Part shown: piece by piece, positions 13,301 to 22,709 of the stretch | Numbering within the stretch: the first letter of the stretch is position 1 | Layout of the letters: each line of letters starts with the position of its first letter | NCBI GenBank assembly: GCA_014871385.1 | Contig: CM026432.1 | Location: forward strand, 1,257,194 to 1,321,193 | Reading direction: 5' to 3' | Length of the DNA: 64,000 bases | Source: Ceratodon purpureus | Lineage: Eukaryota > Streptophyta > Bryopsida > Pseudoditrichales > Ditrichaceae | Made by a program: the position numbers and the translations under genes | Notes under the pieces: generated by a model | What the model saw: only the letters and a program-made list of their open reading frames with translations | The model's database searches: none | Told to the model about the DNA's origin: nothing

Positions 13301-14530
13301 CAGCATGATCCACTTCTAATCTGGAATACGCAGAGGAATCCTACAATCAACGCGTACGCTGTTTGGGTACTCTCGGAGAAACATCGTCTGAAGCACTGCG
13401 TATCTTACAAATCCCAGGTCACATTCCAAAAAAATTGTACATTCCAAGTCTACAAACATACATGTCGGGTCCTTCTGGACTCAGAATTACATCCACTGCT
13501 CGCTAAACGAACATAAAAAATGAAACCGATTAAAGAATTTTGCAGTCCTGCTCAACATACCTTAGGAACCATGTCAACATTGTACTCCTTGCTTGATCCC
13601 AGAAACGCAGGAGGCTTCTCTCCTCCTTTAAACTTCTGCCACAACTGCAAGACACGAAACAGCAGAGTGTTTTTATCACGAAAAGTTCGACGCCAAAAAG
13701 TGGGCAGAGTAACTCCACTAAAGTGTGAACAAAAAGGTCGATACTTCACGACCACATCAATCCTTCAGATTTGATCAACACCAACACAAACATCAAGTAG
13801 GATCAATTACAATTGACTACACACTGCCCTATGTTTCTACTTATTCCATAAAACAAGTGAAGAGCATGTAAAACATTCCGCGGAAACCATCACCTATTCA
13901 CCACTCTCCAATCACGAACACTACCTAAACAACAAGCCCCACACCCTGACAACGTAACTCAAAAACTGAAAATCCCAACCTAAAATTCAAGACCTAAACA
14001 ACGATCCAACAAAACCATTGACCCCACAACACAAAAAAAGAACCGAGACGCCCACTAGAGCACCTAAAAGTACTAGCAAATCACTCACCTGGTTCAAATT
14101 CAACGACGCGGCAGCTCCACCATAGTAGTCATTCCTGTCCATGTGAAGCACCTGCACCCCCACCATCACCAGATCCCCAAACCACCCAGCTCAGACCCGA
14201 TCCAAACAAAAATCCTCCAATCACCACATCCTCCATCCCCCAAAAACTCACCCCAACCCTACACCCCTCCCCCGCACTCCCCCACCCCAAATTCCCCGAG
14301 CTCCACAACACACCCCAAAACCCCCGCATCCCGATTAGGTCTCCCAACCTAGTAAACCCCAACCCACCCCAAAACCAAAAACCCTGAACATAAAAGAACC
14401 GATCTGCGAGATCCGGTCCATGGGAGTAGAGAGAGGGACGCACCTTGAGGCGATCGACGGAGAGGAGGCCACTGAGGATGCATTCCTTGAGGCCGGTGCC
14501 GAGCACAATCACGTCATACTCTTCATCCAT
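10369..14530 (-). CDS. GDI: Rab GDP dissociation inhibitor, 13 exons, complete
   Basis: Exons: 14530-14444, 14151-14089, 13644-13561, 13262-13155, 12904-12732, 12548-12437, 12301-12221, 11937-11875, 11740-11639, 11517-11393, 11233-11023, 10793-10719, 10422-10369. All introns are GT..AG and the joined frame gives 445 residues, the usual plant length. GDI extracts GDP-bound prenylated Rab GTPases from membranes and recycles them for vesicle traffic. Visible family marks are the N-terminal nucleotide-fold segment [27 protein letters not shown], the SLNLNQLW Rab-binding region, [13 protein letters not shown], the nearly invariant [19 protein letters not shown], and an acidic C-terminus ending AAEEE. 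Domains and lengths are intact and it is almost certainly functional. A longer upstream open frame (to 14845) is only GA/CT-rich leader. The first intron follows LSVDRLK in phase 0. Confidence 0.95.
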
Positions 14531-14850
14531 GGCGCCACAAAAGGAGAGAGAAAAGCAGGGAGGGGGAGCGAGGGCGAGAGTGAGGGGATGGTGTGTGGAG
14601 TGAGGGTGGGGGAGTGCGGGAGTGGGGGATAGATCTAGAGGTTTGATGCTAATAAGCAACAGTAGGGAGGGGAGGGAGGGGGAGTCACGCGGATTGACAG
14701 CAGGGAGAGAGAGAGAGGTTTGGGTTTGGGGAAGGAAGGAGAGAGTTTGGGAAAGAGGTGAGGGTTGGGGAGCGAGACGATGGTGTTCTGGGATGGCGGA
14801 GCCACTCCAGCTGGCCTGCACATGGCCCAATACCCCCCCTGCCATCTCAT
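14531..14850 (-). promoter_or_regulatory. GA/CT-rich leader and promoter of the GDI gene
   Basis: Upstream of the GDI start the plus strand is almost pure purine (repeated GAGAGAG and GGGAG blocks, about 14531-14775), so the transcribed strand is CT-rich. CT-rich leaders are common in plant housekeeping genes. No clear TATA box was found. Confidence 0.45.
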
Positions 14851-14960
14851 CCGGGTCTCTACTCCATGTTCCGGGTATCCGGATCCTCTCTACGGTTCCG
14901 GGTATTCTGATCCTTGTTACGGGTCCGGGTATATGGATCCTCGCTCGAGTCCAGGTATCT
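14851..14960. repeat. 27-bp imperfect tandem repeat with CCGGGTAT core
   Basis: CCGGGT(AT) occurs at 14851, 14871, 14898 and 14924, with a degenerate CCAGGTAT at 14951. The last four copies are spaced 26-27 bp apart, and most are followed by a GGATCC or TGATCC block. The array marks the left border of the AT-rich DNA holding the PLATZ gene. A related array lies on the other side at 16701-16866. Confidence 0.7.
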
Positions 14961-15181
14961 TCACTTGAGGGTCTGGCAGATTCTGAGAGAGTTTTGATTT
15001 TAATGTGTTTTTTCTTATTTCTTTTTTATTTTAAAAGTACGTGTTTGATATTAGATATTGAATTGATTTTTAAATTATTTTATTACAATATGAAATTTAT
15101 ACAGATAGTAATAATTATTGATATCTATTTAAAATTGTATCTAATAACTAATAAAATCTATTTGAAATTGTATCCAGGATT

Positions 15182-16306
15182 TTATTTTCTAGTGCCTTGG
15201 TTATCATAGATCATGTTCTGGTTTGTTTTCTTTTGCCTTTTTTTTTCGATTTCACGTAACATTGTAGGAAGTAGAACGTTTAATTCAGGTGTTTTGTTTG
15301 GGAGCAAAATGTCTCTGTGGATAGGAGATTGAGATGTCGAGGCTTCATTTTGTTTTGCTTTGTTAAGTTTATAACAATGTTTTAGTACTTCAACAAAGTT
15401 CGTGATTACTGTTTTTCCATCCAAATACTCGTTATCGTCATCTTCAATACACGGTCTTGATACCCCTTTTTCATATGGTTTATTGTCTCCATGGATTTCA
15501 TCCATCACTTTATTGTTGAGATCATGTATAGATTTTATAAATTTGTGTGATATACTTTGGGTGGAAACTTGTGAAATGTTTAAAGATCTCAGTTGAAACA
15601 CAGTTGTATGAATAATACCATTCTTTGTAATTTTTTGTTTTTTCTTGAAATTTACTTTTTCAGCAGTCGTATCAGTAATATCATTCTTTGTAATTTTTTG
15701 TTTTTTCTTCAAGTTTACTTCATCACCAGTAGTATCAATATTATCATTATCTGTAATTATTTTTCTTTTCTTTGCATGTTTACTGTCAACAGTACGTGGA
15801 AATTTTAATGTTTTGTCAAATATAATTGGATTCGTAGAATCTACCAAACACTTAAGAGAACAATATTTGAATTGTTCATGATAGGTTTCTTTTGTTTTAC
15901 AAGTATAACATGGATGTTTTGGTCGAGGTTTGCATTCTTCAGGTTTTGCTAAAAAATAATGAAGATTACCATTCCATATATGAGTTGACACTTCAAAGAA
16001 AGCTTTTTGAAATGGTGCAAGAAGTGGTTCAATTTGAAGTTTACAATTTTCTTTGTAAATCCAAGCTTTAATAGAAGGCCTCCCTGATGCTTTAAATACT
16101 TGTATACTTTGATGATTAGAGTGTGATTTACAATGCTCAATGCACTTTTCACACAATTTCGCCTTTTTACAATCTATACAATAATATTTTGCCAAATTTT
16201 GATGACATGCACTACATGGATAATTAGTGTATTCTGCTATGTCATTGCATAGCAAAGATAACCATGTTGGTAAAGTATCACGAAGATCCACCTCGTTATC
16301 ATCCAT
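15182..16306 (-). CDS. Intronless PLATZ-type zinc-binding protein with Lys-rich internal repeats
   Basis: One exon of 374 codons. PLATZ proteins are plant-specific zinc-dependent DNA-binding proteins, usually repressors acting at A/T-rich sites. Residues 13-75 show the first zinc region: PTWLSLLC, Cys 31 and 34, His 35, Cys 43, 46, 52, 55 and 59, His 62 and 65, then IQVFKASG, matching the family's H-x2-x-IQIRRSS block. Residues about 120-153 show the second region: KPRPKHPCYTC and FKYCSLKC, matching the usual CxxC...FRFCSLGC. The rest (155-374) is family-atypical, very Lys/Asn-rich, with three tandem 21-residue units (179-239) that contain KKRK and KKKQK, likely nuclear localisation signals. 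Typical PLATZ proteins have introns and about 200-250 residues, so this one is long and intronless. The gene is much more AT-rich than neighbouring coding regions. It may be a retrocopy or a member of an expanded, element-associated family. Confidence 0.8.
   Translation of the reverse strand: MDDNEVDLRDTLPTWLSLLCNDIAEYTNYPCSACHQNLAKYYCIDCKKAKLCEKCIEHCKSHSNHQSIQVFKASGRPSIKAWIYKENCKLQIEPLLAPFQKAFFEVSTHIWNGNLHYFLAKPEECKPRPKHPCYTCKTKETYHEQFKYCSLKCLVDSTNPIIFDKTLKFPRTVDSKHAKKRKIITDNDNIDTTGDEVNLKKKQKITKNDITDTTAEKVNFKKKQKITKNGIIHTTVFQLRSLNISQVSTQSISHKFIKSIHDLNNKVMDEIHGDNKPYEKGVSRPCIEDDDNEYLDGKTVITNFVEVLKHCYKLNKAKQNEASTSQSPIHRDILLPNKTPELNVLLPTMLREIEKKRQKKTNQNMIYDNQGTRK
15590..15772 (-). repeat. Three tandem 63-bp coding units inside the PLATZ gene
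   Basis: The units encode residues 179-199, 200-220 and 221-239. Each starts with a KK(R/K)(K/Q)KI cluster, followed by (T/D)(K/N)xxIxxTT. The second and third are nearly identical at DNA level over their first half; the first is more diverged. This suggests stepwise duplication in frame, keeping a basic cluster in each unit. Confidence 0.8.
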
Positions 16307-16700
16307 TTTGATTATGTATATTCAAAATATATTTATAATTAACAAAAAAAATGGAACGTAAATATAAAAAATACAATTAAGATTTGATGATCACCTGCAT
16401 CCACTCACACTTATATAATGGCTTGTAAATTAAAAGTACAAATGCTATAGAATAAAAGTTCATAATTAGAAAGTAAAAGTCACAAAAGTAAAACTATGAT
16501 AAAACATTTAAAAGTAAAAGACATATTTTAAGCATTCATCGGCTCAAGTCAGTTTACAAATGTCTTTTTAAATGCACCTTTGCTTACACTACATTGAATT
16601 GCACTGCACTGCTGCTTACAAATTCTGCTGAATAGCACCCATGATTATAGTTACTAACAACAACGGAGGTATCATTTGTTGTTCCTCACAGGTTCTCATC

Positions 16701-16866
16701 TCCGGGTGTTTGACGTTGGTTCGGGTATTGTATTCTACCCGTGTGTGCTGTTGGTCATGGGTATTGGGCTTGTGGTTGGGTGTCATACTTTCCCGGGTAT
16801 TAACTGATGGTCCGGATATGAACTCCCGGGTGTCGTACAGTCGGGTATGTGGTCATGGTCGCAGGG
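16701..16866. repeat. Degenerate array, about 18 bp per unit, with (T)CGGGTAT core
   Basis: GGGTAT, GGGTGT or GGATAT cores recur at about 16703, 16723, 16758, 16777, 16795, 16812, 16828 and 16843, mostly 16-20 bp apart. The block is G/T-rich in otherwise AT-rich DNA. It shares the CCGGGTAT core and orientation with the 27-bp array at 14851-14960, on the other side of the PLATZ gene. Confidence 0.6.
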
Positions 16867-18480
16867 TACCAGAGGACACTCCTAATGCGTAGGGCATGAA
16901 TTTTAACCCCTAAACGCCCAAACGACCAAAAACTGGTCGTTTTCATTTTTCCAAGTTCCATAACTGTCATCCAAATGACAATTTTTCATCCATTTTTTTT
17001 TCATGTTGAAAAGTTGTGAGAAATCTATCTAATCTCATTAACAAATTCTCAAAATAATAATTTCATAAATTTTGGTGCCTCCTTAAAGTAAAAAAGATCA
17101 ATACCGTGTGTGTATTCAAAAATTCCTTGATACAGACAGCTGAAACACAATTTTGACTATCGGGATGATCTTTTTTGCAGTTGAGGTAAACTAATGAAAT
17201 GTAGTTTGGAAAATCTAGTTTCCAGTCCAATTTGAAATTTTGAAAAATACCTAAAATTGAGTGATTTATAGCTGGTATAAGATGAAGGGGTATAACCGTG
17301 GCTACTTCTTGATTTTCCACGGTTTTAGGTTTTTTCATCATATTTTTGAATTAAAACATAATTTTTGAGCACGGTAACTAATATAAGGTTTTTGGTTGTC
17401 ATATTCATCTATGGTAAATATTTCATAATTTTTTAGTATAACCTATATTTGATATGAATTTTCTTTGTTTGTTTTGATTTAAAAATTTATATTAATTATA
17501 TTTTGAAACATATAATTCTGATAAAATTATTTCTTGAAGATAACATGTGTATCTAGCTAAGACAAGTTTAAAATTCATATTTTACATTATTTATAGTAGC
17601 AAAATAGAGCATCCAAAGTCAAAGTCTATTTCCGTGGTCATAGGATCAGGCATTTGGGGGTTAAGTACCAATTGAGTTTGTATTATAGTATGAAAAAGAC
17701 CTCAAATAAAGGATTTCAACCTAGTCATTGAAGAAAGTAGACACCAAGTGAGTTTGAGGTTGTAAGCATGTACTCGAAAGTTGAGAATTGTAATAACACT
17801 AAACTTGTGTGGATATTCCGTGATTATGTGTACAGAGACTGATCTTCAACATTTCAAAGAATTTCAAAACCTTAATTAAGACCTAGCACGATATATCATT
17901 TAAAATAATAATAATAAATATTTAGTAAATTACTAATAGATTATGATATAATGAATGATGGCCAATTAACCACTACCAATGCACATTCACCTTTATAACC
18001 CATTGTTGATGAATAAAATAAAATAAAAACTAAACATCCATTATATCAATATATTTTTGTACTGAAAACATAGTTAAAGCTTCCAAATAATTTACGACGG
18101 AAGAATTGTGATTTTTTTTTACTTTTTAAAATTGTAATTAAAAAATGAATGCATATTCAAATGGATATTTTGGAATATGTGTATTTTCAAAAATATGTAA
18201 AGTATATTTGTATGGACTATGTTAGTTTCAAACAGCTAAAAAAATGTAAAATCAAATTTTCTTTTTGAATTTTTGAGAAATTTTCTATGCCTTTTTCAAA
18301 AGAAATCATATATGCATTTATAACATGCATTGTGCAAAAATATGCTTTAACATATAAAATGTAGATTGTACCAGAAGACTATATAACAAAAGATATAGAG
18401 ACAAAAGATAGTCTTTATAACATGGTTTGGGACATGGTTTGGGATGGCAAAGATGTTATTATATGCAAAGTATTTATCAA

Positions 18481-18483
<3 letters not shown>

Positions 18484-18534
<51 letters not shown>

Positions 18535-18540
18535 TATATT
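18484..18540. repeat. (TA)n microsatellite
   Basis: An essentially uninterrupted TA dinucleotide run with one CA substitution near its end. Such tracts vary in length and are often miscounted in assemblies. Confidence 0.95.
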
Positions 18541-18964
18541 AATAGTCACCTTGAGTTTTTAAAGATATGATGGATTTTTCTTTAGTATATCATTAGTTTT
18601 TACTCAAAATAATTGGAATGAATAAAAAAGCTTCATGGTCTTACTATATTGTCCGTATTATAGCTTGGTAAATTTTAAACCAAAACAAAACTACTTTGCT
18701 ATCATTTCATCATTATAAAAATAATTTAAAAAAAAAGAATACCGACCTCCAAACTACTACAAACAAAATATAGAGAGACCACCAAGCTCTTCCATGTCTA
18801 TCAACTACTTAAAATTTCCATACAAAATTATATTTAATAAAAATTCATAGTATTTAAATCAAATACCAAACACCTTTACAAACACCCCTAACGAACAAAA
18901 ATCAAATCAAAACCTCCGAATTCTAAATATAGCTAAAACACCACCCTGTGATCCAGAATGACCC

Positions 18965-19161
18965 TAAAACTACCAAATGATAGAAAGGGGTACCCTCGGT
19001 TGTTGCCGGGGTGTCAAAAGCGTTGGCGGTTCGATTTTGAACGGCTGTAAAATCTCACCTTAACCGGGTTGGAAAAACCCCGACAATAGGTTGCGAAAAG
19101 CAACTTCTCAGCTTTCGCCGATGAAAAAATAAATCTGTGTGTCTATTAATTTTTTTTTAAA

Positions 19162-19203
<42 letters not shown>
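18965..19203 (+). mobile_element. Possible tRNA-derived SINE with (AAT)n tail
   Basis: A GC-richer 110-bp block in AT-rich surroundings has a Pol III B-box-like GGCGGTTCGATTTTG at about 19023-19037 and a G-rich box-A-like stretch about 35 bp before it. It is followed, after an unrelated A/T-rich stretch, by an (AAT)n tract at about 19157-19203. A B-box plus a simple-repeat tail is typical of plant SINEs. No target-site duplication was identified. Confidence 0.4.
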
Positions 19204-19204
<1 letters not shown>

Positions 19205-19239
19205 CTACCCTGAAATGAAACCAGGGAAGGAATCACTGT

Positions 19240-19252
19240 GGGTATAAAAAGA
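19240..19252 (+). promoter_or_regulatory. TATA box of the acidic repeat-protein gene
   Basis: GGTATAAAAAG lies about 1 kb upstream of the start codon, just where the sequence changes from AT-rich intergenic DNA to a GC-rich leader. Transcription would begin near 19270-19285. The leader appears to be split by an intron from 19803 (CTCCAG before GTATGTC) to about 20187 (ACCTCAG). These sites are inferred. Confidence 0.5.
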
Positions 19253-20286
19253 AGATATGAAGAAGTCCAGAGAAGCCAAGGGAACAAGTTGGGAGGGCCC
19301 AAGTTGGCAAGGGAGTCGGGCCCCCGCAACGGCCCTGCCTGGTGGAGTATGGCCGCCTCGACGAGCCGTCACGAGAATGTACGAGGACCAGTGATCCCAG
19401 CCTCACTGCAACGGCAACGGCGCCACCACCACTGTCGATCGATCGATCACGGCGGCCCACCCAGCGCACGCCATCCACGGCGCCACCCTCTCTCATAAGC
19501 ACGCCCAATCCTCCCTCCCTGCAGCTAGCGCTGATCGCCTCTCCACTGCCCCACTCCACTGCAACTGCGCACTGCCACTGGCTTTCTAGCCTCACTGTGG
19601 ATCAGACTCGCGCTACCTGCAGTCTCCAGGATCCGCCCACCCTGACGTCCCAGATCACTCGCCGTGATCTCACGTGATTCCGTCTCTGCTAGCTCCTCCA
19701 TCACTAGTGTACCACCTCACCTCGCCTTTGTCACCCAAATTCTAGCCTTTTGGCTCTCGACAGGCGTTTGCAGCCCCGGACTGTACTGCTCTGCTCTCCA
19801 GGTATGTCACGCGTTTGGTGGTTTTTTTTTCCCAGTGGTTTGGTTTGTCATTTGTGTTTGTTTTGAGTGGAGCTCTCGGGGTGCATTGTTTTTCGTTCGT
19901 GGTGATGTACTTGCTGATCTAGATTTTCTGTTGACTGTATTTGTTTCTCTGGAACCGTGCTGCTTTTTCGAGGATGTGCTTGCGCATTGTGACTTGGGGG
20001 AGGCTTTTGTGGTTTGTGTAGGGTGACTTGAGAGTTGTGTCTGTTTCTTCTTGAGGTGCTTGTTGTCTAGGATATTGGGAGAGGTTGAAGGGGTGCCAAT
20101 TTTGTTGTAGAGGATTACGCTATGTGGTTTTCGAAGGTTTAATGGCGTGAGCATTTTTGTAGCGTTTGTGTGTGCACTTTTACCTCAGTTTTCTGTGGGC
20201 GTTGATGCGAACGAGGAGAGACATGTGAGTTTATTACTAACTCTGTGATTCAATTTTCTCCGACTTGGTCGTTTAGTTGGAGCAAG

Positions 20287-21687
20287 ATGGAAGATGTGGA
20301 GTCCGAGCGAAGGATTAGCCGGAGGAAGCGGAAGCTTAGTACTCAGCAAGGCGTGATCATTGGGGTGGCTGCGGTGGCGAGTCTGGGTTTGATGACCAAG
20401 CTTTTATCGTTTCTGAGACGAGAGAAACCTAAGAAGATCGAGGATGGCGACATTGAGACCCTGGAAGCAGTGCTGAGCGGCGATGCAGCCAAGAGCGCGC
20501 TTCCGCCCCAGACAGCTGAGGTTCATGTGTTTGCCAATCTCGAGAATGATGAGCCTAGCCATGAGGAGACGAACGGCCACGAAGCCTCCCCACCCAGCTT
20601 TAAGAATGCGGACGTTGAGGAATCTAAGAAGGACGATGTCACCGAGAATGGCGAGAATCATGTGAGCCAGGATTTGGTTGGAGACAGGGATGTCGCTGAT
20701 ACGAATGGCCTCACAACTGAGGAAAGTGAGGCGTCACCAGTGAGCCAAGAGGAGGTTAAGGTGAAGGAAATGCATCATTTGAATGGAGGGGAGGTTGAGG
20801 TGAAGCATGACAATGAAGATGCAGTAGAGTCTCACCTTGACGATCAGGTTGAGAACACAGTAGAGGTTCACATCGAGGAAGACGTGAAGGCCAACGGCGA
20901 AGCTGCTGTCACAGAGCTTCACGTCGAGGAGAAGGGCAAGCCTCACATTGAGGAGGTAGAGCAGCTTCTCAAATTAGTAGAGTCTCAAAGTAAAGATGAG
21001 GTCAAGCCGGACATTGAGGATGCTGCAGAGGTTCAGACGGAGGTTGAGACGAAGCAGCCCAATGGACATGCATTGGAGGTTCTTGAGGATGTGGAGAAGC
21101 TTCACAGTGAGGATGCAGTAGAGCTTCCCGTGAAGGGTGAGAGTCATCATAATGAGGATGTAGTGGAGCTCCGAAATGAGGACGAAGCAAAGCCTCACAC
21201 CGAGGAAGTAGAGAAGCTTGACACCGAGGAAGCAGAGAAGCCTCACATCGAGGAAGCAGAGAAGCCTCGCATCGAGGAAGCAGAGAAGCCTCGCATCGAG
21301 GAAGCAGAGAAGCCTCGCATCGAGGAAGCAGAGAAGCCTCGCATCGAGGAAGCAGAGAAGCCTCGCATCGAGGAAGCAGAGAAGCCTCGCATCGAGGAAG
21401 CAGAGAAGCCTCGCATCGAGGAAGCAGAGAAGCCTCAGGCCGAGGAAGCAGAAAAGCCTCAGGCCGAGGAAGCAGAAAAGCCTCAGACCGAGGAAGCAGA
21501 GAAGCCTCGCTCTTATGCTGCTGCACTCCATGAAGATGAAGAAAAGCTTGAAACTAAGGACGAGGAGAAGCTATCCAGTGAAGATGTAGCGGAGCTTCCC
21601 ATGAAGGTTGAGAAGGAGCACCAGATTGAGGATGAAGAGCTTAAGACTGAGGATGAGGGGAAGCTTCACATCGAGGAGGCAGCTTAG
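20287..21687 (+). CDS. Single-pass membrane protein with long acidic Glu/Lys/Val repeat tail
   Basis: One coding exon of 466 codons starting at MEDVESERR. An in-frame ATG at 20245 would add 14 residues, but these look like leader sequence. Residues 1-20 are basic (RRISRRKRK), about 21-41 form one hydrophobic helix (GVIIGVAAVASLGLMTKLL), followed by RREKPKK. The rest is acidic and probably disordered or coiled-coil, dominated by short Glu-rich units (VEV, AEKP, VEKL, HIEE). Residues 306-409 are 13 exact or near-exact octapeptides (EEAEKPRI type). A basic N-terminus with one early helix suggests an anchored protein with a large cytosolic acidic domain, perhaps at the ER or an organelle envelope. 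I do not recognise the family. The segment SYAAALHEDEEKL just after the array is the least repetitive part of the tail. Confidence 0.8.
   Translation: MEDVESERRISRRKRKLSTQQGVIIGVAAVASLGLMTKLLSFLRREKPKKIEDGDIETLEAVLSGDAAKSALPPQTAEVHVFANLENDEPSHEETNGHEASPPSFKNADVEESKKDDVTENGENHVSQDLVGDRDVADTNGLTTEESEASPVSQEEVKVKEMHHLNGGEVEVKHDNEDAVESHLDDQVENTVEVHIEEDVKANGEAAVTELHVEEKGKPHIEEVEQLLKLVESQSKDEVKPDIEDAAEVQTEVETKQPNGHALEVLEDVEKLHSEDAVELPVKGESHHNEDVVELRNEDEAKPHTEEVEKLDTEEAEKPHIEEAEKPRIEEAEKPRIEEAEKPRIEEAEKPRIEEAEKPRIEEAEKPRIEEAEKPRIEEAEKPQAEEAEKPQAEEAEKPQTEEAEKPRSYAAALHEDEEKLETKDEEKLSSEDVAELPMKVEKEHQIEDEELKTEDEGKLHIEEAA
21202..21513 (+). repeat. 24-bp coding minisatellite, 13 units
   Basis: Thirteen head-to-tail 24-bp units encode octapeptides: EEVEKLDT, EEAEKPHI, seven copies of EEAEKPRI, two of EEAEKPQA, one EEAEKPQT and a last EEAEKPRS. 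The seven central units are identical at the DNA level, including synonymous positions, so they were copied recently by slippage or unequal exchange. The unit length keeps the frame whatever the copy number. Confidence 0.95.
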
Positions 21688-22709
21688 CTTCAGTTCTGAG
21701 CTTTCTAAGCACTCCTGGTAAGTGCGGTACGTCGAGTCATGTCCCTCGGGACTTTCAGCCTTTCGGTAGTAACATTGATAGAGACGGCAATGTTCAGGCC
21801 CTGTCATTAATTTGTCGATACGATTTGAACTTGTCAGCCAAGTTCTCCGGTATTTCTGTAGTTGTCTCGAATTTTTCCGGCACGTTGTGGACTGAGTATT
21901 TGTGTTCAGCCTGCTGTTGGAACTTGATTCTTGAGGAAGAAGATTTGTATTTTACACATATGAGGAAAATTTTGTCCCAATCGACGTATTCAGTTTCCAC
22001 AAAGTTTGTCCCTGATACACTGAATTAGCCGCGTCTGGTTACTTGAGTTAGTACTTAGGATTGCACAGGTGTTTTTTTCTCAAGAGCAAGTGTTTGGCAA
22101 TGTGTTTCTGCATTTCTTGTTACGGTGGATACTCACTTCATTGTTCCACAAACTCCCATTCCTCCAATGTGCACGAATTCAACATTTACAAAATCCCCAA
22201 GAAGACGTCTTGTATTGTGGGATGTATAATAAATCATCTCTGAATCAAACGTAGTGAAGGGACTATCGTTAATAATATTCGTATACCTCCATCTGCCATG
22301 AACACTTAAAAATACCCAAACCAACTATACCATTACTGATAGGACATACACACATCACTCTTGTTAACTAGAAGCTCAAAAATAAATGTCCCATACCGTA
22401 AGTTGGGTGAAAGCACATTACAAGGCCCGAGTGGGTTTGTTTTATCACGAGTCGCATGATACGCTTACAGGCTTGTACATTCACAATCCATGGTTCTGAA
22501 AAAGTTTCAGTCTATTCGAACGCCTAAGACCTAGGTTTCTACTATGTCTACAAGTGCGAAGTAAGAAAAATGGCAACATGTACATGTCTACATGTGATCC
22601 ATGAACACAACTCACAGTACATATACATGCAGAGGTAGTCTAAAATCACGTGAGGAGGCAAGAGAAACCCCAATGAGAAGTGATGGGATCAAAATTTTGA
22701 GATGTGCAC
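21688..22709. other. 3' regions of the acidic-protein and cyclophilin genes
   Basis: Convergent gene ends: the acidic-protein gene finishes at 21687 and the leftward cyclophilin coding region ends at 22710. The interval is enough for two 3' untranslated regions. Open frames here are short and featureless. Confidence 0.5.

Larger units (their letters stand above)
16870..19235. other. AT-rich intergenic region with simple repeats
   Basis: No gene is supported. A small perfect inverted repeat (AAACGACC and GGTCGTTT, 7-base loop) lies at about 16919-16942. A pure (TA)n tract covers about 18484-18527 and continues to 18540 with one interruption. A SINE-like unit lies at 18965-19203. Otherwise the sequence is degenerate A/T-rich DNA. 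Confidence 0.6.

Noticed and set aside
14129-14845. Longer N-terminus for the GDI first exon
   Set aside because: The upstream part is translation of a CT-rich leader, and the protein length and start match the family exactly from MDEEYDV.
14851-16866. GGGTAT arrays as interstitial telomere repeats
   Set aside because: Plant telomeres are TTTAGGG; the spacing of 18 and 27 bp and the CCGGGTAT core do not fit.
20974-21531. Long open frames on the minus strand through the 24-bp repeat (Leu/Cys-rich and Ser/Leu-rich)
   Set aside because: They are by-products of a stop-free repeat whose length is a multiple of three; the plus-strand frame has the start, membrane helix and unique flanks.
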